NCBI GenBank assembly: GCA_907165135.1 | Contig: OU015566.1 | Coordinates: 7,982,157 to 8,046,156 of the forward strand | Origin: Oikopleura dioica | Taxonomy: Eukaryota > Chordata > Appendicularia > Copelata > Oikopleuridae | Direction of reading: 5' to 3' | DNA length: 64,000 nt | In this document: piece by piece, positions 12,162-24,158 of the stretch | How positions within the stretch are numbered: the first letter of the stretch is position 1 | Layout: each line of letters opens with the position of its first letter | Made by a program: the position numbers and the translations under genes | The notes under the pieces: generated by a model | Seen by the model: only the letters and a program-made list of their open reading frames with translations | Told to the model about the DNA's origin: nothing | The model's database searches: none

Positions 12162-15100
12162 TCAGACTTGGCTGACTGATCTAGCCTTCGGTCTTTGATG
12201 GTTTGAAAGTTGCTTCTGACGGAGCTTAGCAGCTTGGCAGCGAAGATTCTCAGGAAAGTAAGTTGCGTTGGACGGGTCTGACCCTTCGAAAACGACTCGA
12301 ATCTGCTCGCTTCCGGTGGAAACCGACTGGTTGAGGGTACAAACCAACACTTCATAGTCAGAATTGCTCTCGCTCTGACTCGAGTCCTCTGAGTTCTAAA
12401 ATACAGAAGTTAGATACACAGGTCAAGTTAATCTGAGGTTAACATAGTTTTTCAGTTACGAAATCATCATTGGATTGGGGAAGAACGCCCTAATAACTCG
12501 AAAAAAGTGAGGATTATTGCCAAAAGTGCGGTCTCAATAAGTCTCGCCTGAGAACGAAAAACTACTCCTCAAAAGAGACAACGCAACCACTCAAACGGAT
12601 TGGATTATGGCTTGAAAATCCGGTAAAGAGAATTTCCTGAAAATCGCTCACTTTGCGACTTTTTTTTTGAAAAGGATTTTACCTTGTTGTTCGAGCCTGA
12701 CTCGGTTCCATAGCCATCATCGTGGATTGCAGAGCCTGTTGATTGTGTGTGAATTTGTCCGACTCGCGATCCTTGGACAGAAGCTATCTTTTTCGACTGA
12801 TGGGATGAAGTCGAGTTGATTTCGTTGACGGACTTGGTTGAGGATTCTCGGAGAAGCTGAGGGCAAGAGATCTCGGTGGCAAAGTGGTCGTCGTTCCGCG
12901 AATGATGATGTCCAGCGGTAGCTCCAGAAACACCAGCACCAGCAGCAGCGCCCGCCCAATCAGCTGCTTTGTAACACTGACCTCGGGTCATCGAGCGAAG
13001 CCGCAACCAAAGGGCTGCTCCAGCGACCGCAAGAAGAAGAGCCACAGCAATCACGGTACCAAGAATAACTTCCAGTGGTAGCCCTAGAATTAATTGTGAA
13101 TATTTGAATAACATCTTATTCTCAGGATACTACGGACGTTTTTATTTGAAAGGGGTTAGATCTAGTATTCTCCTAGTTGTAAAAACACCATGTAGTATTC
13201 GCGCAAAAAATTGCCAAATAGTCATGTCCAGCTTTGAAATTGGCGCCACTTAGTCAAGGCAGCTCCAGAATTCGGGCGGGAGTTTCCCCTTCAGCTTCCG
13301 CTTGAACGTGCGAAATGCGTTATTACAGCGCTTTGTAAACACGATTTGTTCAAAAAGTCATACCGGTTTCCTTCAGGTTGATGAGTTTGGAGACTTGGCC
13401 GAGTTCATTTCCAACGATGCATTCGTACTGGCCGCGCTCGAGGAGGAGCGAAAGCTGCGAGTTCTTGAAGTCTTCGGGAGTTCCTGTTGCAGGGATAGAC
13501 AATCATTTTTACAGACAAAGCTCGAAATATCATCTTTTTAGTGATTTTGATGGCCGTCAATACGAAGAATTGTCAATCCATTCCTTTGAAAACGAGCGCT
13601 TCTTCTTGATCGGCAACTGCAACATCCCTGATTTGGACCAAGATTGGTTCCGGCTCGGCGATGAAGGCGCATTCCAGGGTGTCTCCGGTTTGTACTTTCC
13701 GAGAGTCAACAAGCGAACTAAGGGCCACACCCAACAATAATCAAAAAAGTCACAATGAAAAATTTGGGATGGGGTAATGACGCAAATACAGCTCAACTGC
13801 ACGCATTTGTGTTTATATGAGGTACACGAGTTAGTTTCGACCAAAACTGGGCGACAGAGAGGGTCACCTGGTTTTATTTTAGATGTTCGAAACATCTTGA
13901 ATTTTCTAATTTACAGACTAGACAGTCTGTAAGACCATAAAATTCATGTTTCAAAAACGGTTTTCGACTCTTTCCTGTTTGACTGGTAATAACTGGTGGT
14001 CCACGAACAGCCAAGGTGACGCTCGATCTGGCCTTGCCAAGCATCGACTCCGCCAAGCAAATATACTCACCCGCATGAGAAGAACTGAGCTCCGCAATCT
14101 CTAAGAAATCCCCCACACCGATCTGTGTTTCCTGATCATGAGACCTGAACCACGTGATCTCGGGTTTCGGATTTCCGGCGAATTCGCACTTGAGAGCGGC
14201 TCGTTCAAGTTGATCCATAACGACGCGTTCGGGAGTTGATTTGACTGCTTTTGGCGCATCTGAAGGAAAATTTGTTAGTGAGAGCATTTTTTGCTTGTTG
14301 AATAAGAACCGGCGGCTAAGCCAAGAAACACATAAAGAAGAATGAATTCGTGAGGGTGTGGCTTAACCCTTAGACGTACAGAGCGAGAAACGTGCCCTTG
14401 TGAATTGATCCAGCCACAAATATTTGGAGCTACAACGCATCCGCGCTTGATGTGCCCTACACACATGAGTCTACATCCGGTTTAACCCGCGCCCGGTAAG
14501 TAGCTCGCATCAAGGGGTTAAGCGGCTATTAAGTGTGCATTTTACGCTGAAATGACTTCAGTATTCAGCAAAACACATTCTAGGAAAGTACCGCGGCAGT
14601 AGATAATCACCCAAATTGTCGGTATTTTAACACTTCTCGGAGCACTCCCCCGAGCACCAACATATGTTTGCCCTTTAAAAATATTTTGCGCGCACGGGAA
14701 AAAATAAGTCCCATTAACCACCGGGTGGTGCAACAAAAACGAGCCAACAGGTGCGGAAATTTTTTAAGACAAAAACTACCGCCACCTGTGTCTGATCCGG
14801 GCGGATTCTAGCGCGATTAAGGGTGTAGCTTTATCTTCTTTCTTTTTTGGCTCACAAATGTCTGAGTTTTTTGGTAGACAAGTCTAGGTGTGATCCAATT
14901 AAGAATGTCATCATCGGGCAGCGATTTTGCGGGCAGGAAAGCCCTCGGAATCCTTCGCAAGCCACAGAGCTGTCCCTTTTATTTGTCCTTTATATTTATA
15001 TTTATTTTATTTATCTAACGACACCGCAGTTTGTTTTGCGACTTGCTGCGCTGGTGATACCGAAAACTCAATTTGAACATTTGTTCCAACCTTCAACGAC

Positions 15101-18100
15101 CGTACCGCTAAATTATGCGTAGTTAACCAGTGAAGCGTCAAAAATGCCGGATTTTTGGGGAAAACAACTTATGTGGTGATTGACTATTATGCAATTCAGG
15201 CCGCTTTGAAGCAATATACAAACGTACATGTGACTCGGAGAGGAGTGGCACCAGAACTCTGTCCAATTGAGTTTTTCGCTCTGCATTCGACGAGCTTCAA
15301 ATCCATATCCGAGCTGACCGAGTTGAGCATGAGCGTTGGACCGGAAGCATTCTCGACGCGTACACCACCGACTGACCAGAGGATGTCCGAAGCCGCCACT
15401 GGAGGGTTAGCGGAAGTCCGGCAACTAGCTGTGACGTCATCGCCTTCTGCAGTAGAGTCACTGGAGAGTTCAACGGCAATCGAAGGTTTTGCTAAAAGAT
15501 AAATTTGATAAGAAATAAGAAAAGGGAAGAAACTGATGAATCATGCGAATCTTAAAAAAAAGAACAACGAGGAAACCGCGAGAAATGAATAATGTATTTG
15601 TTCTCTTGTCTTTCTAGAGCTCTATTGAACTCGATTTTTATCGCACATAAAACTGTATAACAAGCGCTACGTTCAAAATTTCCGGCCTAACTGAAGACTA
15701 TCCGGCTCTCAAAGCCGCAAAAGCTATTTTTACCAATCCTCAATTTCCCCTTGTTTCCTCGCCAAGCTCAAAAAAAGCGAAACATTCCAAGAAGGAACAA
15801 TTTTCAGCTGAAAACGAGAACACGTCGCAAAAATGGCAGAAGGGGCGAAACCTGTCACTCGTAGTTATTTCTTTTTCGAAAAGCTTACAAACCACTTCTG
15901 CATAAACACCAGGTATAGTCGGCAATCTGCAGCCTTAGTGGTAAACAATTTTTATTAAAAGATTAGCTGAACATGTGACTACAGCTCGCTTCTTTGAACT
16001 TTCGTCTCAAAAGGCTGAGATTGAAATTTAAATACTGCTGAAAAAAGTATTCGTCTAATGAGTTCAACAGCTCACGGTAATTTGTCAATAATAAGCATGT
16101 CAAATAAACTTACAAAGTACGTTGAGCACGACTTCACGGATAACAGGCTCATCCAGCGCCTCGTTTCTTCCCTTGCACGTCACGAATTTCTGGTGGTCTT
16201 CTTTGGTCGGCTTGAATGTCATTTCGGAGACTGTTGTTTTCACGACTTCGCCGGAAATGGAATCTGTGCCGTTCATAGACGCTCCTGAAAGTATGTTTTA
16301 GCAACAAGTTTATACAGTAGGCAATCTTGATAAGAAAAATCGAGATAATCTTGAGAGGGGCAAATCGCATTAGAAATGCTTGTAAAACAAGATCATTCTT
16401 TGCGTTAGCTGTGTATAAGGAGCATAAAAGCACGTTGTATGAAAATGTTTCCAGCAGGTGCTAGAACTCGGCAACTCAGAAGCCAGAAGTTATAATAAGC
16501 GCAAAGAAGCTGGGGATTCTAACAATGACCCCGCGTGGCGCCGGGCAAATTCCGACTCACGTAAGGAAGTCTTCTGAGCATAAAATTAGGGCCTATCAAT
16601 GACCACTCGCAATGATGATAATTTTTGGCAGGCTAAAAGGTTTTAGAAACCAAGGAGAAAAATCATGACATCATGTTTTCTGCAAGTCTGGGCAATTCCG
16701 TCTTGGTGGTTTAGAAAAGCCAAAAATTTGGCCTGAACCACAAACAAATATTTCAGAAACCTTTCAAAAAAGCATCTCAAAAAATGATCTTTCTTATGAA
16801 AAAGAAAAAAAGGGGGGAAAGGGTTGAAAAATCAGAGTTTCTTTTTCCACAAAACAAGTGGATTACACCATTTTGAAAGCTGCTCCAACATCTAGCTGAC
16901 ACCTCCGCCACCGCTGAACAATGCTTTTTGAAATATTTTCCTCTTCCACTCTTTCCTGGCGCTGGGTTTCCTTTTCATTGTCAAACCTAACCGAGCCCGT
17001 GATTAGCGGTGATCTCACACAGAACATCATCTCCCAGCGAGTCTGTTTCTAAACTGGACGCTATCGAGAAAAGGTTGACCCAAGTTCCGTGCATTTTCAA
17101 TGAAAGCGCGATCATTTCTCAGCCAAAATATCAAACATGAGCCAGATTGACTGACCAAGGAGTCTACTGGGTAGTCAGATTAATTAATTCGAAACCTCGT
17201 TGATGTCACTTTTTTAAGGAAAAAGTCCATTTTTAACAGTTTTTCCTTTAGTTTAGATAATTCTAATCAAGCGGAGGCTTATAGATAATCAACGGCTGTT
17301 AGAATGGATTTTCTAACATGACGATATTCGTGTTATAGACGCGTAAAGTACGTAACTGGGCGGTACCTCCGGATTTTCGGGAGCGCGAAAATCCGGCCCG
17401 ATAATATCCCTAAAGATAACCAGTAAGACGGGCGAAATAGCCGACTGTTTATTTAGTTAAATACCTCTGCAGAGGTATTTTTAATCGGCTCACATTTTTC
17501 GCGAGGAATATTTGTTGCTACTGAATCGGATGAAAATAAACCAACAGCTGGATCGAGAATAGTTCTGGCGATGAATTTAGCGAAGAGGAGGTTCAAAGGA
17601 TTGAAATTTCCAAGTAAGACTTCGCTTCCTCAGAAGAATTGATAAGTAAGAGGTTATAAGAGGTAAATAGAGCCCACTTCTTCAATGAAAAAATAATGTA
17701 TTCTGGCCTTGGATGAAAACATTTTTTGTTTAGGCGGGGAGAAGAGAACCTCTCCCTTGTTCAATTCTTTGACCTTACATCTGATGAATATAAAATGGAC
17801 AGCTCGATTTTTATTCATTCAGACGCGAAATGAATGTCCAATGCATTTTTTACCATAACCAGCTCACGTGATCACGTGATGCATTCCATTCAATCTTTGA
17901 TGTTTTTCAGGAATTCTTCGAAAATAAAGAATAGAAGGTTCCAGGTCCCTTGCAAAATTAGGAAGATAAAAGCATTTCTAGCGCCGGGAAAACAGCATAA
18001 TTACGCGTAGAAGATAACTTCTAAATGATCCGGGGTCTGATCCAGAAATCCGAGGCGCGGCGGTCAGCTTTTGGCTTGGTACAACTCATGGTCTGGCGAC

Positions 18101-21100
18101 TCATTGGTTTGCTTTCGGCTGTTTTCGTAAATGCGCCCCTAATCCCCCTCTTTCAGTAGCTATTCTTGAGTTAGTTAGTTTAAACTTGAGACGAAAGAAA
18201 AGACTAATAATGATGTTGGTCTACTAGTTACTATTGTCTTTACTCTGTGGCGTAAACACGCGTTTTCAAGAGAAAGTGAAGAAGAGCCTTGCTATTATGA
18301 GCTTTGCGCCCGGGCGATCGTGTCAACTCGTGTTTATCTGACAAGATCGGAAATACGGAAGGCTCAAAATTACCAACCTTCCAAGACAGCCGCTCTCACG
18401 CGAATAGTAATATCCAGCGAAATATTATTATTCTTGACGAAACTTTCTACAAGACAAGTGTCCTTTCCATCCATCTTCTAAGGGCTTAAACAGCGTAAAC
18501 CCTTATCTCTGTGAAGAACGCAAAAATTGGCTTAAGGTTGTCTACCCCCTTAATCTGACGATAGTTAAGGGTATTATTATGAAAAGGATGTAACCTCGCT
18601 TTGATTCTATTATCTTTCGGTTTTCAGCTTTTGAGATTTTCGCGCGATTTCCTCCCCTTTTAAAGTTGGCGCGAAAATTGACCCGTCGCCAATTTTTCTA
18701 GTTGCAAAATTTGGCAATTAGAATTTTAAAATTTTCGGAAGCGATTGTCAAACATCACGGCCCAGAGAAAACACGACAAGAGGTCAAATTTGAGCGCTTC
18801 CGATAAAAAAACGCCATCACTCGCCTCACGCGGGAAGCAGTTAAATGCTTCCGGGACAAGGTCAAACTTTCGGAAGAAAGCTGGAGGCCTTCAAAAAATT
18901 ATCCAAAGAAAATTTTAACGCGCCCTTTCACAGCTTCCTGCGTAGACATTCCTGGCTATTCTTTCTAAAGCCGGTAGTATTTTAGCTGCTCTGTTTAGAC
19001 TTTCTCAGCCTCTAATGAATAAGGGTATACCGTCCGTTAGAAAGATACAGACTCGTGGAAACAAACGCAGTCGTAATTACCGCCCTAGAAAAAGAAAAGA
19101 GAAGAGTCGGCGGATTTATGCTTTGAACGAGAACTTCCGGCCACCGAAACTGATTTCTCTTTAAAAGAGAGCTCTAGAAAACGCGAAAGTTTAAGTTAGA
19201 TAGTAGTTTGCAAACATAGATTTATTCAAAACATCTCTCAACGTGCCTCAACCCTTTTTTTTGCCAGCAAGGTTGTCAACGCGGGGGACAGTTAACATGA
19301 CAGGTCCCGTTTTTCTCACACCTGATTTCTGAATCCGAGATTTATCGCTGCTCCAACAGGAAAAGAAATGGAGTTTAAAAGATGTTCAGAGGAAGGCGGA
19401 AATGGTTCAGAACCGAGAAGAGCGTGAAATCTGGGATTCATTCAACACGTTACGCGGAGGCAATTTTCGACATAATTTTAGACTCTTCCCAGTTTTATTG
19501 AATTATAACTACGAATTAATCGCTCTTTGACAGCTCACCAAAAACGATTAAATTTGCTGAGATTCGAGCAAAGCCTTTTAAAATTCAATACAAGTCTTGA
19601 TCAATGATCAATCTATTTTTTTACCTGATAAAGACCAGTCAAGAGCAGTAGCAGGCTTGGAAGAACTAGCAACACACCGCAATTTCGTAGCTTCGCCCTC
19701 AACGACGGAGAGCACGCCAGTTTTCTCGTCAAGCTCGGGCCATCTGTTGCCCCGACCGTCGGACACGGGAAACATGCTCACATCTTGTGGCGGTTGGAGA
19801 ACTGTAAGATGCGCTTGGCGGGAGCGGAGCTGGTGCTTCGTGACTTGGCACTCGAATGTTGCTTCGTCTTCGATTTGGACATCGTCGATTGTCAGAGAGT
19901 AATCTGAGGAAATTGAATAAATCTGATTCTGTTTGAAATTCTTACCTTTGTTGTCTCCTGCTTTTTGGGTAAATCTTTCAATTCCAAGTGGAGGAAAACC
20001 AAGAGCAAAGTACCCCCTTTCGGTAGATCCCTTGAGCCATTGAACCGAGTTCTTGTCCTTGCTGGGAAGTCCATCAACTGCACATGGAAGGGTGACGGTT
20101 TCGCCAACAATCGCCCTGACCGGCAGCGGCTCGTCAATTATCGATATTGAAGACCACGCGCTGCCTGAAAGAAAAATAAGTTAAAGAGCGGTAGGTTAAA
20201 GCTGTCGTGGTTAAATTTCGTCCCGAGCGCATCTGTAGAATGCGTCTTCGAGGAAAATCAGCTGTTGTTTTTGAGATAACAGAATTTTTTATTAGAAAAA
20301 CATGAAAACTTGCATTTTTCGATGTTTAGAAAAAAGTTCTTTCTTTTTAGAAAAAAGTCCAAAAATCTGCTCTTTCTAAAAAACGGCATTTTCAGGGCCC
20401 GTGGAAAATTCGTGAGATAAGGGTGGATATGCTGTGGGAAAAGGAGCCTAGGGTAGATAAAATTATGATGAATGGAAAATGGCACCGTTCATCCTTAGTC
20501 CTGGCTTACGAATTATGGTGATGGTTAGACGGACTGGCACAGCGGGGGATCGGGAAAAGATGTGATAAAGGGATAAGAAAAGCGCTCAGCAGAGGCCCGT
20601 TTGTCCGGCTTGGGTATCTCCCTGTTCCCTAAGGCTTCGAGTGCTTACGGAAAAGTAGAAAATAAATAAGGGCAATAAGCATGTATATTGCAAGAAATTG
20701 AACACCGTAACTGGGAAAAGCCTCCCGCACTTTGTCGCATGAAAACGACACTTAGTTCTTTATTGAGCATTTACTGACCGCCAAAGGCCCTAGAATCGTG
20801 TTCTTACTTTTTAGAATTGAAAAATAACGACAAGACTACATGTATTTCTATTCTGAAAAAGTGACATTTTGAGACGATTTCTCAAAAAATCCATCTTTGT
20901 CAAGAAGCCGCAAAAAACGCCTGTCTAAAAGCGATAACGCCAGCTTGAAAAATTCGATCAATCTATTTTGTAATCACTTGTTTTTTCTTATATTTTTAAA
21001 TAACGATATCTTGGGGACTTGGAGTTTTTTTTTTGAATCATAGATTTTTGTAAACATTTTGGCTTTGAAAGATTGAGATAAAGAAAATATCGCGTGTTGT

Positions 21101-24100
21101 TTTTCTTGTTTATATAAAAAAAGAAGGACTAAGAGCGAGGTCCTCAGAGCGATTCGGGCACGCGCCTGCGGGCAAAAAGCCAGGAATATAGACGCCGCAG
21201 GTGCTCAATACATGAATTAACTAACTACTGTACAGGGCATGGAGCCAACTCGGGCGGAAGACGCTCTCAGAAGGCGGCTGAGCTTTTGTTTGAGAAGTTA
21301 ATGAGGATTAACCGATCAATACAGCGGCTAAAAATTATCATAATGTTTTCATTTCCGGAAAAGAGATTCAATAGCCACGAGCGGAAAGGGCCACGCTTTG
21401 GGAACATACAGGACAATTAAAAAAATGACAGAGCCATCTTACAGTGACTCGCTTTGTTTGAACCACCTGGCTAGCTGGGACAATAAAATTATGAAAAAAC
21501 CATAATCGTATGTGAGAAAGCTAACATGAGGATCTGACGATTTTATAACCCTTTTTCACCTGCTTCGAGCTAGAAAACTTGCCAGATGCTTCCTCTCTTT
21601 ACTATGGTCGTTTCTGATCAAAAATTGGCGTAATGCCTTATTAACCAAATCAAACAAAATTGGCTCCATTTTTAGGCACACAGCATGACACCATAAGTGC
21701 GTTCTTATGAAAAGAGTTAGGCGACCTAGCCAAATTAGAAAATTGGAGCAACTACAAAAATTAGCCTCACAATAGAGGCTAAAATTTTCAGCCCTATTTT
21801 AGCCCCCCGTACCAACAATTATGCGGATTACGAACTATTTCCCCAGCTGGGCGACAAAAAAAGTTTTTGTTTTCTCGACAAACTTTTCAACCCTTATGCA
21901 AATCTTAAGACAGAGCAAATACGGAACCCATTTAGACGGAAAGAGATTTCTGGGTCGCCAGTTTTAACATTTGGAAATGTGTACCTAGATAGGGCTTATC
22001 GCAGCTGCGTTCATAACCAACCTAGGAAAGAAAATGGTAAAGGATCGTAGGGGGTTTACTACGTCCTGTCACAAATTTCGCGAATTTCGGAGGCCGTAAT
22101 AAATACGCACGATTTTCCGCGATTTTTATGTTGACGAGCCTGCGATGATAAGTATCATGGGAAACGAGTGTGAGTGTGAGTGAAAGAGCATAAAAATTGT
22201 ATAAACTAATTTGGCTGGAGAAGAGTAAACTCCAATAAAAATACGCATATGGCGACTGATCAAGATTTGAGGGCTGTCGAAATGCGCTACTAAAAATGTC
22301 GTTCTCTGGCGGCCTTGAATTACGGCCGCTTGTCCGAAAAAATGGGATACAAATAAAAATGGGATGAAAAAAATTGAGGATAATTTTCAGCCGGAAATTG
22401 TCCCCGTGTGATCCTAAAAAGAATCATATTTGGACAACATAAGGGTCGATAAAATTTTGCATAGAAAGAAAATTACTTTATGGAAAGAGTAGACTATATT
22501 TAGAAATGGGAGGGAAGGCGTAAATATGCGTGGATTATTTTCATTATGTGATAGTAAATATCGCGCAAATTAGAAGCAGGATTTTGAATCTACGGAAATT
22601 GGTGTCGATTAAAAATTTTTATTTTCACACGGGTCAAATCGGCGCGAAAATTGACTTGAACAAACGGAAGTAATTGTATTTTCTGAGAACAAAATCAATT
22701 CTAGCGAGCTGTTACCATTCTTTCTTTTTGAGATTCCGTTGAAAAAAAAGAAAATTTCATCGATTTTGGCTTGACAAGTTTCAAGAGGAAAATCGGATCA
22801 AGAGCAGGCTGCCACTGTCTAGCCATCTGTAACATTTCGGTGCTTGTCACATTTAGCGCCCAAACACTATCGGAATTATTAATTAGCAAATGAGGGTGCG
22901 TCTGGGCCATTACTGTAACGCTGCCTGTTTTAGAAAGGCGAAAGATGAAGGAGAATTTTCGGCGATTATCGACAGATCTGACGATTTTCGCGTCGAATAT
23001 GGCACCTTGGGTACTTCAGGGCCTGATTTTCTACAGTCAATCTTCAAAATAAGACCACCTAAGGGCGTCTTCGTAGGTCAAAGAGTAAATTTTGAATATT
23101 TGAAATTGGTAAAGAGTTTAATCATCAATTTTCCACCCTTTCTGGCAACGATGAAATTCGCCATGAAAAAACTTTTGACCGTGAACCATGTAAGGTCAAT
23201 TGGCAATAAGAGTCGCCCGCCAGGAAAAGACTTGGCTTTGCTGAATTTGAGATTTGTTCATAATTTTGTTGATTCGATCCGAACTTGACCTAATGGTAGA
23301 AAAGTCGTTTCAGGTCAGACTTTTGTCAAGAAATTAAAGGGTTGCTAAGAGCGCTTACTAAATATTCACCATCGCGAGATATTTTTCAGATACTTTTTTA
23401 ATATTTAAAATGTGTTCAAATCTGTTTTTGATACAAATTGACTCTGACATAGAAGGTACATTGTATCTGACTGTATATTCAATATCTCTTTATTTCGGCT
23501 TAAAGATGAATTGTTTTTGGCTCGAAAGTCTTCAAATGTTGACTCAGAAACATGGATCAAAAGAGGGCCTTTTCAACCCTAAAATACAGCTTTCTAGTTT
23601 TTCTAGCACAGCTGATTTTCGAATCTTCAATTGAAAAATTTTCACCTTCGACCTTTCCGACAATCACGTGATTACGCTCTAGCAAAAAAGAACAAGGGCG
23701 GTGAAAAACTCGCGCAAAGAAAATAAAGCTCCAAATTTGCGCATAAATGGATTCGGACTAAAATAACAAGCTTTCACAGCCCCTGCACTTCTTATATAGG
23801 CACTGATATAAAAAGCCATCCGTTTGACCTTTTTTCCCAGAGGCCGAAAAAAGTCGCATTCTCGATTAGCTCATTTTGCCTTTCAAAAGCGCGTTTTGTT
23901 TTGCGCCCTTCCCACATCATTTCCATTTTCCGTCTCCCTTCCGTCCGAGCTGACCGTAAAAATCAAACACATTCGTAAAAAAGAAGCTTTCTAAGGGATC
24001 TACAAAAACAATAAAAAGAAAATTAGAATAATGAAATTTAAAAAGCGGGTTTTTTCCGGCAGATTTTAGACCTTTTTCGGCCGAAAAAAATTATTTTTTA

Positions 24101-24158
24101 TCGATTTGGGCAAATTCTAGCGTGTTTTCTTACCGATAAGCAGGGAGGAAATCTTCAT
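12162..24158 (-). CDS. Kirre/nephrin-like immunoglobulin adhesion receptor
   Basis: Ten exons: 24134-24158, 19946-20164, 19625-19903, 16114-16284, 15228-15491, 13959-14259, 13584-13717, 13364-13483, 12683-13083 and 12162-12395. Phases match throughout, giving about 715 aa. The order is a short N-terminal signal-like segment (MKISSLLIG), five Ig domains with the usual C...W...C spacing, a transmembrane helix (VILGTVIAVALLLAVAG), then a Ser/Gln-rich cytoplasmic tail. Domain count, order and motifs such as FECQVT, GPPVITS and AKPSIAV-like linkers match the KIRREL/Neph family. The tail ends SVSQV, a class I PDZ ligand, as in KIRREL proteins (known from the family). The intron 13484-13583 reads as GA-AG. 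The donor of exon 6 is less sure (a GA site 11 nt earlier also keeps the frame). Introns 1 (about 4.0 kb) and 3 (about 3.3 kb) are long for this genome. Exon 1 is assigned on phase and position only. Confidence 0.85.
16285..19624 (-). other. Long intron of the Kirre-like gene
   Basis: This is 3.3 kb between Ig-encoding exons 3 and 4. I see no second gene inside. A short ORF at 18304-18489 on the plus strand has no recognisable content. The size is unusual beside the mostly 40-100 nt introns elsewhere in the window, so it may hold regulatory sequence, but no specific site can be supported. Confidence 0.5.
20165..24133 (-). other. First intron of the Kirre-like gene
   Basis: This is about 4 kb with no convincing coding sequence. 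It separates the proposed 25-nt signal exon from the first Ig exon. The assignment depends on the small exon at 24134-24158 being real: its donor CGGTAAG is in the right phase and ATG is followed by eight codons. Confidence 0.45.

Noticed and set aside
13959-13970. A GA-AG intron also at exon 6 of the Kirre-like gene
   Set aside because: A canonical GT donor (AAACC/GTTTTT) in the right phase exists 11 nt further on, so the non-canonical choice is not needed.
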